From Pseudomonadota bacterium (GTDB taxonomy: Archaea > Thermoplasmatota > SW-10-69-26 > JACQPN01 > JAJPHT01): a stretch of DNA of 64,000 nucleotides. The position numbers and the translations under genes were made by a program. The stretch spans positions 1 to 64,000 of the forward strand of contig JAJPHT010000007.1 in the NCBI GenBank assembly GCA_021325135.1, in the 5' to 3' direction. The notes beneath the pieces were generated by a model. It was given only the letters and a program-made list of their open reading frames with translations, did not search any database and had not been told where the DNA came from. Below, piece after piece: positions 43,617-52,825 of the stretch (positions are counted from its first letter, which is position 1; each line of letters starts with the position of its first letter).

Positions 43617-45407
43617 ATGGGCTCGCTGCGGCGCGTCGGCAACATCGCCCTCGCCGAGGGGTTCCGCACCGGCGGCTCGTTCAACAAGAAGACCTCGCTG
43701 GCGCTCCTCGCCATCGGCGTGCTGACGAGCCTGCTCGTGCCGCAGCTTCTTCACCACGGCCTGGACTTCGACCGCGGCCTCTACCGCGTCGCCGTCGATC
43801 CGGGCTCGCCGCTGCTGCCGGCGGTGGAGGGCTCGCGCCTCTTCCGCGTCGTGGACGCGGACCCGGCCACCGCGCTGGAGCAGGGCAAGGCCGACCTCGT
43901 CATCAGCGTCTCCAGCGCCAGCGCGCTGGACGGCGCGAAGGGGGAGGCCGCGCTGGCCGCCCTCAAGCAGGCCGCGAAGGACTACACGTTCGCGGAGCTG
44001 ACGCGCGAGAAGGACCAGGGCGCCGCGTTCCCCGTGCGCGTGGACCTCGCCTACGCGCAGCAGGCCCGCGCGGGGCAGACCAACGGCCTGCCCACGAGCC
44101 TCCCCGAGACACCCACGCCGACGCCCGCCGCGACGGGGGGCTCCACGGGCACCGTGAGCGGGGGCGGCTCCTCGTCGGGCGGGGCGGTGCCCGCCAACGC
44201 GCGCACCAGCGGCTTCGACCTGCTGCCGCCCGAGCGCAGCGTGAACACGCCCGAAACGCTATCACCCCCCTTCCCCTTCCGCTCGCTCCTCCTCGCGTAT
44301 GCGTTCCTGATCCCCATGAACTTCGTCGTGCAGGTCTACGCCGGCAGCGCCATCGGCGAGCGGCTCGGCCGCAAGGGCGAGGCGCTCCTCGCGAGCCCCG
44401 CGCGCCCCTGGGAGATCATCGTGGGCAAGGCGCTGCCCTACTTCCTCCTCATGATGGGCGTGTGCGCCGGCATCGTGCTCTTCATCGGCGGCGGCTGGCT
44501 CTCGCTCCTCGCCGTGGCGCCCCTCGCCTACAGCTTCCTCGCGCTGGAGTTCGTCGCCGCGATGTTCGCGCGCAGCTTCCGCGAATTGACGTTCCTTACC
44601 GTCTTCACCAGCGTCCTCCTCACCATCTACGCGTTCCTGCCCGCGGTGTTCACCGAGGTCCACCCCATCGCGCTGATCTCGCCCATCTCGCTCGTGGTCA
44701 TGGACCTGCACCACGACCCGTGGACGTGGGGGCAGGTGCTCTACGCCACCGTGCCCCTCGCCCTCTTCAGCACGATCCTCTACGTGCTGGGCGCCGCGCT
44801 CTACACCGAGGAGGACCTCTTCCACCAGAAGCCCGTGATGACCAAGGCCGTCGACATGCTCGCGCGCCAGGTGAAGGGCATGGGGAGCGCGATCAAGGTC
44901 CAGGTCATGCTCATCGCGGTGGTGCTCGTCGTCGAGCTTCTCCTCATGACGTTCCTCTTCGCGTGGCCCGTGCGCGTGGGCACCGTGGGCATCCTGCTGG
45001 CCGTCGCGCTCTGCGAGGAGTCGTTCAAGGGCCTGCCCAGCTACGCGGCGACCACGCGCGGCCTGCTGCCCTCCCGGCGCGCGTGGCTCTTCGGCGCGCT
45101 CGTGGGCCTGGGCTTCTTCCTCGCCGAGAAGGGCCTCCTGCTCCTCTCGCTCTCCGGCGTCATGGACATCCCCGCGGGGCAGGCCGTCTTCGGCACCTCG
45201 GGCGGCGCGGTCGCGGGCGCGGCGGGCCTCACGGTCCTGCTGCTCCTCATCGCCCCCCTGCTCCTGCACGTGGGCACCGCGAGCCTCACCGGCTGGGGCG
45301 CGGGCAAGGGGCGCAGCACGTTCTTCGCCGCGTTCGCCCTCGCGGTCACGATCCACACCGTCTACAACCTCGCCGTCGTGACGCTCCTGGGAGGTGGCCT
45401 CCCATAG
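43617..45407 (+). CDS. ABC-2 permease fused to a PrsW-like membrane protease
   Basis: 596 residues. The N-terminal 400 are an ABC-2 permease: first helix near 30, a large external loop (60-220, Pro/Thr/Gly-rich linker at 160-200), then five or six helices with GERLGRKGEALLASPARPWEIIVGK-type coupling sequence (split here by a gap). The C-terminal 180 have PrsW/glutamic-type landmarks: EESFK near 467, FFLAEKG near 500, LLLHVGTASLTGW near 550, HTVYN near 580. These put two Glu and two His in membrane helices as in PrsW proteases. A fused exporter and protease is unusual. Confidence 0.75.
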   Translation: MGSLRRVGNIALAEGFRTGGSFNKKTSLALLAIGVLTSLLVPQLLHHGLDFDRGLYRVAVDPGSPLLPAVEGSRLFRVVDADPATALEQGKADLVISVSSASALDGAKGEAALAALKQAAKDYTFAELTREKDQGAAFPVRVDLAYAQQARAGQTNGLPTSLPETPTPTPAATGGSTGTVSGGGSSSGGAVPANARTSGFDLLPPERSVNTPETLSPPFPFRSLLLAYAFLIPMNFVVQVYAGSAIGERLGRKGEALLASPARPWEIIVGKALPYFLLMMGVCAGIVLFIGGGWLSLLAVAPLAYSFLALEFVAAMFARSFRELTFLTVFTSVLLTIYAFLPAVFTEVHPIALISPISLVVMDLHHDPWTWGQVLYATVPLALFSTILYVLGAALYTEEDLFHQKPVMTKAVDMLARQVKGMGSAIKVQVMLIAVVLVVELLLMTFLFAWPVRVGTVGILLAVALCEESFKGLPSYAATTRGLLPSRRAWLFGALVGLGFFLAEKGLLLLSLSGVMDIPAGQAVFGTSGGAVAGAAGLTVLLLLIAPLLLHVGTASLTGWGAGKGRSTFFAAFALAVTIHTVYNLAVVTLLGGGLP

Positions 45408-46498
45408 CCAAGCCCCGCTGGGTCGTCGCAGGCAAGGAGCTCCGCGGCGTCTTCACCGAGCGCACGATCCTCCTGGCGGTCGTGATCCAGGTCATCGTCG
45501 CGGGCTTCAGCAGCTTCCTCGTCGTGGGCCTCTCCGCCCTCGTGGACCCCGCCTCCTTCCCCTCCAGCGCGCAGGCGACGGTCGCCCTGGGCCCCAGCGC
45601 CATGAACGACTCGCTCCTGCGCGCGCACCTCAGCGACGCGGGGCTCGGCTTCGTCCCGGCCCAGAGCGACGCCGACGCGCTGGTCATGTTCCGCCAGCAC
45701 GACGTCGACGGCGCCATTTTGCTATCGCCGCCCGATCCGCCCAATCCCGACGGCACGCTCAACCCCGTGAAGCTCTCCGTCACGCTCCCCGAGGCGGACA
45801 TCCGCACCACCATCACGCTCGTCCAGGTGAAGAACGCCCTCGAAGGCTACGAGCGCGACCTGCGCGCGCAGCACCAGGACCGGCTCCAGTTCGACCCCGT
45901 GTACGTGCAGAACGACGCGAAGGCGGGCTCGTACTCGTTCGTCTACTCGCTGCTCATCCCGCTGCTCGTGTTCCTGCCGGTGATCCTCAGCGGCGCGCTC
46001 TGCGCGGACAGCCTCACCGAGGAGGTGCAGCGCAAGACGCTCCCCATCCTCCTGGCGAGCCCCGCGACGCCCGCGGACGTCGTGGAGGGGAAGCTCCTCG
46101 CCAACGTCGCCGTGGCGCCGCTCCTGGCCGCCGCGTGGTTCGTCCTCCTGGGGCTCAACCGCCTCGCCGTGCCGGTCCTGGGCGCCGTGGGCATCCTGCT
46201 CCTCGCCACCGCCATCGCCTACGTCCTGGGCCTCCTCGCGTGCGCCATCGCGCTGGCCACGCGCGACCGCAACAAGGCGCACGTCACCTACGCCAGCGCG
46301 ATGTTCCTCCTCCTGGGCCTCTCGCTTGCGCTGCCCGTCTCGCCCGTGAACGCCGTGGCCCTCCTCGCCTCGGGCAGCGCGGACGCGGGCGCGTGGACGG
46401 TGGTGCTGGGCTTCTGCGCCGCGGCCGTGATCGGCAGCCTGGGCCTTCGGCTGGGCCTGCGCCGCAGCGCGCAGTGGATGGCGGCGGGCACGGCGTAG
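45404..46498 (+). CDS. ABC-2 permease, second subunit
   Basis: 364 residues if started at ATA 45404. It opens KPRWVVAGKELRGVFTERTILL, the standard first cytoplasmic helix of ABC-2 permeases, and has an external loop with AEADIRTTITLVQVKNAL-type helix, then six helices with LTEEVQRKTLPILLASPATPADVVEGK as the coupling helix (conserved in position with the first permease). No ATG, GTG or TTG is in frame near the start; GGGAGG lies nine bases before the ATA, and the upstream stop TAG overlaps it by 4 bp, so a non-standard start is possible. Confidence 0.75.
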   Translation: MAKPRWVVAGKELRGVFTERTILLAVVIQVIVAGFSSFLVVGLSALVDPASFPSSAQATVALGPSAMNDSLLRAHLSDAGLGFVPAQSDADALVMFRQHDVDGAILLSPPDPPNPDGTLNPVKLSVTLPEADIRTTITLVQVKNALEGYERDLRAQHQDRLQFDPVYVQNDAKAGSYSFVYSLLIPLLVFLPVILSGALCADSLTEEVQRKTLPILLASPATPADVVEGKLLANVAVAPLLAAAWFVLLGLNRLAVPVLGAVGILLLATAIAYVLGLLACAIALATRDRNKAHVTYASAMFLLLGLSLALPVSPVNAVALLASGSADAGAWTVVLGFCAAAVIGSLGLRLGLRRSAQWMAAGTA

Positions 46499-46544
46499 CC
46501 GATTCGGGCAAAGCATCAAAACGCTGGAGCCGCGTCTTCCGCGC

Positions 46545-47591
46545 GTGCCCGTCCTGGAAGCCCTCGGCGCGGCGGTCCCCGCCCACCGCACGCCGCAGGC
46601 CGAGGTGAAGGCGAAGGCCGCCGAGGTGCTCAGCGCCCTCGCGCCCGAGCTGGTGGAGAAGCTCTCCGTCTTTGATAGCACCGGCATCCGGGAGCGCTTC
46701 TTTGTGCGCCCCATGGACTGGTACCTGGAGACGCACGGCTGGGGCGAGCGCGCGGCCGTCTTCCGCGAGGAGGGCACCGCCATGCTGGAGCGCGCGACGC
46801 GCGAGGCGCTGGACGCGGCGGGCCTGCGCGCCAGCGACGTCGACGGGATCGTCCTCGTCTGCACGACGGGCATCGCGACGCCCAGCCTGGACGCGCGCCT
46901 CGCGAACCGGCTCGGCCTGGACGCGGCCGTGCAGCGCGTCCCCGTCTTCGGCCTGGGCTGCGCGGGCGGCGTCGCGGGCCTCAACCTCGCCGACGACCTC
47001 GCGCGGGCGCACCCCTCGAAGCGCTTCCTGCTCCTCTCGCTGGAGACGTGCAGCCTCGCGTTCAACCTTACCGACATGTCCGTGCGCGCGTTCGTGGCGA
47101 CGACGCTCTTCGGCGACGGCTGCGCGGCGGCCCTCGTCCGCGGCGACGCGCTGGAGGGCCCCTCGCTGGGCCGGCTGCGCCGCGGCATGAGCCACCAGTG
47201 GCGCGACAGCGAGGACGTCATGGGGTGGGACGTGCTGGACGAGGGCCTGCGCGTCGTCTTCTCCCGCCGCATCCCCGAGATCGTGCAGACGCAGCTCGCC
47301 CCCGTCGTGGAGCGATATCTCAAGCGCGAGGAGGCCGCGCCCGGCCGCTGGGCGCTCCACCCTGGAGGGACGAAGGTGCTGGAGGCCTACGAGGCCGCGC
47401 TCAAGCTCGGGCTCGGCGCGCTGGCGGAGAGCCGCGACGTGCTGCGCGACTTCGGCAACATGTCGAGCCCCACGGCCCTCTTCGTGCTGCGCGAGTCGCT
47501 GCGCCGCCGCGCGCTGGCGCCGGGCGAGACGGCGCTCCTCGCCGCGCTGGGCCCCGGGTTCACCGCGGAGATGGGCCTCGTCGAGGGGTGA
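46545..47591 (+). CDS. Type III polyketide synthase (chalcone synthase-like)
   Basis: 348 residues. The catalytic triad is visible: Cys139 in FGLGCAGGVAG, His272 in LHPGGTKVLEAYE and Asn305 in FGNMSSPTALFVL, with family-like spacing (133 and 33 residues). Type III enzymes condense malonyl-CoA on an acyl starter to make pyrones or resorcinols, often long-chain. The short N-terminus matches bacterial BcsA/PKS11-type forms rather than plant ones. CATCAAAACG about 28 bp before GTG 46545 supports a leaderless start. The methyltransferase-like gene follows after 3 bp. Confidence 0.88.
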   Translation: MPVLEALGAAVPAHRTPQAEVKAKAAEVLSALAPELVEKLSVFDSTGIRERFFVRPMDWYLETHGWGERAAVFREEGTAMLERATREALDAAGLRASDVDGIVLVCTTGIATPSLDARLANRLGLDAAVQRVPVFGLGCAGGVAGLNLADDLARAHPSKRFLLLSLETCSLAFNLTDMSVRAFVATTLFGDGCAAALVRGDALEGPSLGRLRRGMSHQWRDSEDVMGWDVLDEGLRVVFSRRIPEIVQTQLAPVVERYLKREEAAPGRWALHPGGTKVLEAYEAALKLGLGALAESRDVLRDFGNMSSPTALFVLRESLRRRALAPGETALLAALGPGFTAEMGLVEG

Positions 47592-47594
47592 GGC

Positions 47595-48107
47595 GTGCCC
47601 TCGCCCCTGCTGGCCGCCGTGCTGCTGCTCCTGGGCGCCGAGCGCCTCGCCGAGCTGGCCCTCCACCGACGCCACTCGCGCTGGCTGGCCGCGCACGGCG
47701 CGCGCTGGCACCGGCCCGACGGGTTCGGCCTCCTCGTCGCCACGCAGGCCGTCCTCCTGGCGGGGCTCGTCGTGGAAGGGGGGTTCGCGCCATGGGCCGG
47801 CGTGGGGGCTTGGACGTGGCCGCTTCTCGCCGTGGCCCTCCTCGCGCAGGGGCTCCGCTACTGGGCCATCGGCACGCTGGGGCCTCGCTGGAGCGTCCGC
47901 GTCGTGACCCTCCCCGGCGCCGACCGCATCGTGCGGGGCCCCTACCGCTTCTTCCCGCACCCCAACTACGCCGCCGTCATGGCGGAGTCCCTGGTCCTCC
48001 CCCTGGCGTTCGGCGCGTGGGCGACCGCGATCGTGCTGACCCCCTTGACGCTCCTCGCGCTGGTCCGCCGCATCCGCCTTGAGGAGGCCGCCCTGTCCGA
48101 CGCATAG
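47595..48107 (+). CDS. Isoprenylcysteine carboxyl methyltransferase-like membrane methyltransferase
   Basis: 170 residues, about five helices, with the ICMT signature RIVRGPYRFFPHPNYAAV near 113-130 and a Glu (AE) eight residues on. In Bacillus and Streptomyces a protein of this family (YpbQ/SrsB-like) sits next to a type III polyketide synthase and O-methylates the alkylpyrone or alkylresorcinol. The 3-bp spacing to the synthase gene makes the same role likely here, in the membrane. Confidence 0.85.
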   Translation: MPSPLLAAVLLLLGAERLAELALHRRHSRWLAAHGARWHRPDGFGLLVATQAVLLAGLVVEGGFAPWAGVGAWTWPLLAVALLAQGLRYWAIGTLGPRWSVRVVTLPGADRIVRGPYRFFPHPNYAAVMAESLVLPLAFGAWATAIVLTPLTLLALVRRIRLEEAALSDA

Positions 48108-48397
48108 GCGGTCACGAAAACCCTGATCTACCCAAGGCCCCCCTTGCGCCCTGGCAACGCGCGACACGCGGATCCCCCTTGGTCTTGGGAGGCTCGAGGT
48201 CCGGACCCGCCGATCCCTCGCCGCGACTGCCCCCGGCCCGCGCTCCTGCGCGGGCCCTTCCTTTCCCGCAGGCCCCCGGCTGCGCCACCGTGGCCCGCGA
48301 CGCAACGAGGCGGCCGGGCGCGTCCCGTTTCAAAATGCGAACGGCTAAATCCGACCGCGGCGGATCAGCCCGCACCACCAAGGGATGGGTGCACCAG

Positions 48398-48649
48398 ATG
48401 AAGCTCCTCGCGACCGATATCCGCGGCAAGACCGTCATGTCCGACGACGGCACGATGCTGGGCCGCCTTCGCAACGTCACCGCCAACGAGCGCACCGGCG
48501 AGCTCGCCGAGGTCCTCGTCGAGCCCGCCGACGACGTCGACCCCCGCCTCTTCAAGCGCGACAACCGCGGCTACGTCGTCTTCCCGTTCGAGAACGTCAA
48601 GTCGATCCGCGACGTGATCGTCGTCTCGACCTACCAGCCCGGGTTCTGA
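48398..48649 (+). CDS. PRC-barrel domain protein
   Basis: 83 residues: KLLATDIRGKTVMSDDGTMLGRLRNV, then VEPADDVDPRLF and YVVFPFENVKSIRDVIVV, the PRC-barrel strand pattern found in archaeal one-domain proteins. Possibly linked to RNA processing or photosynthetic-type assembly in other taxa; no specific role assigned. GCTAAATCC sits about 45 bp upstream. GTG 48389 is an alternative start. Confidence 0.78.
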   Translation: MKLLATDIRGKTVMSDDGTMLGRLRNVTANERTGELAEVLVEPADDVDPRLFKRDNRGYVVFPFENVKSIRDVIVVSTYQPGF

Positions 48650-48808
48650 GCCCGCTGGATCGCCTTCTGCGCGACGCGCCTCCGGGGCGCGCGCAGCGGG
48701 CCCCACGTCCGCGCAGCCCGGAGACGGAGCGAACCTCCGGATGACGCGGCGGGGCCCGCCTTCTTCCTTCTCCAGAAAAGCTATCCTGGGCGCAGCCGCT
48801 GGCCCGCC

Positions 48809-49735
48809 ATGCCTTCCCGCCGCGCCATCGTGCTTGACGAGATCGAGCGCTGGCGCGCCGAAGGGCTCCTGGACGAGGCAACGTATGACCGGCTGCGCTG
48901 GCGCGCCTCCGGCATGCCCGAGGAGCCTGAGGAGGACCGCGCCTCCTTCGGCCTCCAGGCGCTCCAGCTCGTGGGCGGCCTGCTCCTGGGCGCCGCGGCC
49001 GTCGCGCTGATGCTGGTCCTGCACTACCAGCGCGACGCGGGCGCCATCCTCCTCGACGGCATCGCCGCGGCCGCCCTCGCGGGCGGGCTCGCGCTCCAGC
49101 GCGCGGGCGGCGAGCGGCAGACGGGCCTCGCGGACGCCGCCTGCGCGGCGGGCCTCGTGGCGGCGGGCGTCGCGGCGTTCTTCCCCGACGAGCGCGTCAC
49201 CTGGGCCGCGTGGGTGGGCGCCGCGCTGGCCCTCGTCGCGACGTTCGCCTCCCGCGGCCGCACGCCCGTCGTGGCGCTGGCCTCGGTCGCGTTCGCCGTG
49301 GCCACCGGCCGCGCGACGATGCCCTTCGACGCGAGCCTGCTCCACGCCGCGTGGTGGGTCGCCAGCGCGGCCTACGTCGGCCTGCTCCTCTCCCTGTGGC
49401 GCCACGAAGGGTGGACCAGCGTGGCCCTCGCCGCGCAGGTCGTCCCCCTCACCATCTCGGTGATGCGGCTCCTGGACGACGCGGGCGTCCACGGCTCGGT
49501 CTCCACGGAGCTTGGCGTGGGCGCGTTCCTCGCGCTGGTCCTGGGCGTCGGCATCGCCCTGGCGGAGCGCGGCCTCGTCGCCGGCGCCGCCGCGGGCCTG
49601 CTCATCGACGCCATCGTCTTCGCCTTCGACGTGGGCGGCGCCATGACGGCCCTCCTCGTGCTCCTGGCGCTGGGCGGCCTGCTCGTGTGGCAGGCGCAGG
49701 TCCTGAGGGGCTGGTTCAGGCGCCGGGCGGCGTAG
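48809..49735 (+). CDS. DUF2157-like membrane protein
   Basis: 308 residues with a cytosolic N-terminus (EIERWRAEGLLDEATYDRLRWRASG, the DUF2157-style start) and eight to nine helices. The short, Ala-rich loops lack catalytic residues. Function unknown in all members. Confidence 0.65.
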   Translation: MPSRRAIVLDEIERWRAEGLLDEATYDRLRWRASGMPEEPEEDRASFGLQALQLVGGLLLGAAAVALMLVLHYQRDAGAILLDGIAAAALAGGLALQRAGGERQTGLADAACAAGLVAAGVAAFFPDERVTWAAWVGAALALVATFASRGRTPVVALASVAFAVATGRATMPFDASLLHAAWWVASAAYVGLLLSLWRHEGWTSVALAAQVVPLTISVMRLLDDAGVHGSVSTELGVGAFLALVLGVGIALAERGLVAGAAAGLLIDAIVFAFDVGGAMTALLVLLALGGLLVWQAQVLRGWFRRRAA

Positions 49736-49773
49736 GCGAAGCGCTTTCTCCACGGAGCGCCCATCGCCAGGCG

Positions 49774-51234
49774 TTGCGCCGCAAGGCCCTGCTCCTGACG
49801 AGCCGCCCCGACACGGCCGAGATGGAGGAGCTCATCTTCGCGCTGGGCGCCGACCTCGCCGGCACCGTGCTCCAGAAGCGACCCCAGCCCGACCCCCAGC
49901 TCTACCTGGGCCGCGGCAAGGTGGAGGAAGCCGCGCAGGCGTTCGTGGGCCTGGGCGCCGACCTCGTGGTGGTCAACGCCGCGCTCAAGCCCAGCCAGAT
50001 CTTCAACCTCCAGCAGGCCTTCACCGACGAGGCGCGCTCGCGCGGCAAGACCGACGTGGAGCGCGTCGACGTCTACGACCGCACGCGGCTCATCCTGGAG
50101 ATCTTCCGTGAGCGGGCGCGCAGCCCCGAGGCGCGCCTCCAGGTGGAGCTGGCCACGCTCCAGTACGAGATGCCCCTCGTCAAGGAGGCCATCAACCTGG
50201 AAAAGAAGGGCGAGCGCCAGGCGGCCATGTTCGGCGGCGGCCAGTACGGCGTCAACGAGTACCACGACATGATGAAGCGCCGCATGGTGCGCATCCGCCG
50301 CGACCTGGACAAGATGCGCGGCGAGCGCGCGCTGCGCCGCAAGCACCGCCGCCGCGGCGGCTTCCACCTCGTCTCCCTCGCGGGCTACACCAACGCGGGC
50401 AAGTCCAGCCTGCTCAAGGCGCTCTCGCAGCGGCACACGCTCGTGGAGAACCGCTACTTCTCCACGCTCTCCACGAAGACGTCCCGCGCGCAGAGCGAGA
50501 AGCGCGAGATCCTCGTCACCGACACGGTGGGCTTCATCGAGGACCTTCCCCCCTGGATGGTGGAGGCGTTCCACTCCACGCTGGAGGAGATCGCGCTGGC
50601 GGACGTGATCCTGCTCGTGGTGGACGCCAGCGACCCCGTGGACGAGATGGCCCGCCGCCTGCGCAGCAGCCTGCGCATCCTCTGGGAGTTCGGGGGCGAA
50701 GGCGGCGGGGAGACGGCCGCCGTGGCGTCGCCCGGCGCGAACGCCCCCCTGGCGCTGCCGTTCCGACGCGGCCTGGCGCCCATCGTCGTCGCCCTCAACA
50801 AGGCGGACAAGGTCGAGCCCGCCGAGGCCCAGGCCAAGGAGGATGCGCTTCGCGAGATGGGCCTGCTGGACCCCGCGAGGACGGTGCGCGTCTCGGCGCG
50901 GACGCGCGAAGGCCTGGACGCCCTCTACGCGCGCCTCTACGAGCTCATCCCCGACTACGACGAGTACGAGGTGGCGCTGCCCGCTTCGCCAGAGTCCGAG
51001 TCGCTCATCGCCTGGATCCACGACCGCGCCGACGTGCTGGACCTCACGCGCGGCAGCGAGGTGCACCTCCACTTCGAGGCCAAGCGCAGCCTGAGGAGCA
51101 CGCTGCTGGCCCGCATCTCGGCCGCCGGCGGAGCGCCTCTGCGCGAGGTCCAGCGGCTGGGCTTCGGGGGCGAGGAGGCCGATCCCCCCTCGAAGGACGC
51201 CGGGTCCTCGGATGCCCCGAGTGGCGGGACCTGA
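49774..51234 (+). CDS. hflX: HflX-type GTPase
   Basis: 486 residues from TTG 49774. An N-terminal HflX domain ends in the glycine-rich FGGGQYGVNEYH coil, then a basic helix (MMKRRMVRIRRDLDKMRGERALRRKHRRR). The G domain has GYTNAGKSS (204-211), TVGFIEDLP and NKADK. A 25-residue insert (GGEGGGETAAVASPG...) lies before the NKAD motif. HflX rescues stalled ribosomes by splitting subunits. GCTTTCTCC about 26 bp upstream supports the start. Confidence 0.9.
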   Translation: MRRKALLLTSRPDTAEMEELIFALGADLAGTVLQKRPQPDPQLYLGRGKVEEAAQAFVGLGADLVVVNAALKPSQIFNLQQAFTDEARSRGKTDVERVDVYDRTRLILEIFRERARSPEARLQVELATLQYEMPLVKEAINLEKKGERQAAMFGGGQYGVNEYHDMMKRRMVRIRRDLDKMRGERALRRKHRRRGGFHLVSLAGYTNAGKSSLLKALSQRHTLVENRYFSTLSTKTSRAQSEKREILVTDTVGFIEDLPPWMVEAFHSTLEEIALADVILLVVDASDPVDEMARRLRSSLRILWEFGGEGGGETAAVASPGANAPLALPFRRGLAPIVVALNKADKVEPAEAQAKEDALREMGLLDPARTVRVSARTREGLDALYARLYELIPDYDEYEVALPASPESESLIAWIHDRADVLDLTRGSEVHLHFEAKRSLRSTLLARISAAGGAPLREVQRLGFGGEEADPPSKDAGSSDAPSGGT

Positions 51235-51867
51235 GACGCCGCCTCTCGCCTGAGCGCACCCTCCAGGACCCCAACCCCTTGGCTTCGGCTGGAGGGAGTG
51301 GAGAGGGCGCTCGAAGCCGGTTCGCGAGGTCCGCGACTTCGATGGAGGAACTGGATCGGGGAAGCTTGCCGCCCTGGCCCGCCGATCCTCGCGACCTTTT
51401 CTCCAGGCCCGGCATGTCAGGTCGTCACCCGTCGTGACCATACGTGCTGAGCATCGTCGATTCGCCTCGCATGCTTCGGAATCATCAAGTATCATGAGTT
51501 GCTTAGCTTCAATGGCTTTCTTTCGAGGTGGGAGAAGGAGACAGGAGGTCTCCTCTTCCGATCCCCCTTCCAACCGAAGCCAGGGGGTGGGGGTCCTGGG
51601 TGGTGAGGAGGCCTCGCCTCCCGGGGCTCACGGGTCGAGGGTTTCTCTTGCGATCCTTGGCAAGGCACCAGCAACAGGATTGCTGCTTGCCCAAGGAGCG
51701 ATCCATGCTTCCCCTGGGGGTGGCGCGTAAGCGCAGGCTCCTGGCTGCAGGGCAAGGTTCCCCGGGCGGCGGCCGCGGGGAGGGCGTGGCCTAGACCCCA
51801 CGCTTTTTGTCGGGGAACGCCTCATCCTCCATGCTGGGCGTTTGAGCCTGGGGCATTTGGAATCCTC
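51235..51867. other. 633-bp gap with an imperfect inverted repeat
   Basis: No convincing gene is seen on either strand. It holds a 36-bp inverted repeat: arm 1 at 51263-51298 (CCAGGACCCCAACCCCTTGG...GGAGGGAG) and arm 2 at 51563-51599, complementary with few mismatches. The central motif TGGCTTCGGYTGGA also occurs with a mismatch at 7862-7880. An untypical AT-rich stretch lies at 51430-51520. Possibly a small non-autonomous element or a structured RNA; I cannot decide. Confidence 0.4.
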
Positions 51868-52605
51868 ATGCGCGTCGCGATCCTTTCCGACCTCCACGCC
51901 AACATGGAGGCGCTCACCGCCACGCTCAAGGACGTCGGCGAGCGGCGCACCGACGAGGTCTGGTGCCTCGGCGACCTGGTGGGCTACGGCGGCGCGCCCC
52001 AGGCCGTCTTGGACGCCATCGAGGCGCGCACGCGCACCATCGTCAAGGGCAACCACGACCACGCCGTCGCCACCGGCGAGGTGGACGGCTTCAACCCCAT
52101 GGCGGCATCGGCCGCGCGCCTGCACGCGCAGATGCTCACGCCCCCCGAGCGGGCCCGCCTCTACGCGCTGCCCACCACGCTCACGCGCCACGTCGGCGCG
52201 GTCGAGGTGCTTCTCGCGCACGGCAGCCCCGACGACCCCATCCACGAGTACGTGAGGCCCGAGGACGCGCCCGAAGGGCAGCGGCGCTGGACCGGCCTCG
52301 CGGACGTCATCCTCCTGGGCCACACGCACCTGCCCTTCGCGGCGCTCCCTCGCGGCGGCGCGTGGAAGGCGGAGGGGTTCGCCGAGGGCCGGCCCGGAGC
52401 CCCCGAGGCCCCCCTCGTCGTGAACCCGGGCTCCGTGGGCCAGCCGCGCGACGGCGACTCCCGCGCCTCCTACGCCGTGCTGGACTTCGCGCGCCGCACC
52501 GTCGAGCTGCATCGCGTCGCCTACGACGTGGAGAGCGCCGCGCAGGCCATCCGCCGCGCGGGCCTCGACCACGCGCTCGCGCTGCGCCTCTTCCGCGGCC
52601 GGTGA
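51868..52605 (+). CDS. Calcineurin-like metallophosphoesterase (YfcE-type)
   Basis: 245 residues. Metal motifs are intact: ILSDLHANMEAL, CLGDLVGYGG, VKGNHDHA, a central LLAHGSPDD and LLGHTHLPF. A small cytosolic phosphodiesterase, substrate unknown. Convergent with the zinc-finger gene at 52607. Confidence 0.85.
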   Translation: MRVAILSDLHANMEALTATLKDVGERRTDEVWCLGDLVGYGGAPQAVLDAIEARTRTIVKGNHDHAVATGEVDGFNPMAASAARLHAQMLTPPERARLYALPTTLTRHVGAVEVLLAHGSPDDPIHEYVRPEDAPEGQRRWTGLADVILLGHTHLPFAALPRGGAWKAEGFAEGRPGAPEAPLVVNPGSVGQPRDGDSRASYAVLDFARRTVELHRVAYDVESAAQAIRRAGLDHALALRLFRGR

Positions 52606-52606
52606 G

Positions 52607-52825
52607 CTACCAGTCGTTGTTCATCCGCGGATCGCGCGCCCGCGCCTGCTGCCGCCTCCGCGCGGCGCGCGTGGCCTTCTCCTCCGGGCTGGCCTCCCCG
52701 CGCGCCTGGGGCATGCTCCGCACGGCGGCCGCCGCGAGCGCGCGCTCCCGGTGGGGCGCGGCGCCCACGCAGGGTTCGCCCGCCGCGGCGCGGCAGCGGG
52801 GGCAGGTCACGCCAAGGGGCTCCAT
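52607..52825 (-). CDS. Small zinc-finger protein (phage-type C-x2-C...C...H)
   Basis: 72 residues with VTCPRCRAAAGEPCVGAAPHRERAL, the CPxCxAxxGxPC-x(5-6)-H-x2-R pattern common in actinobacterial and phage small zinc proteins. The remainder is a basic helix (EEKATRAARRRQQARAR). Likely nucleic-acid binding. Confidence 0.62.
   Translation of the reverse strand: MEPLGVTCPRCRAAAGEPCVGAAPHRERALAAAAVRSMPQARGEASPEEKATRAARRRQQARARDPRMNNDW

Noticed and set aside
51235..51867. SRP RNA or RNase P RNA in the large gap
   Set aside because: None of the conserved core motifs of either RNA could be found.
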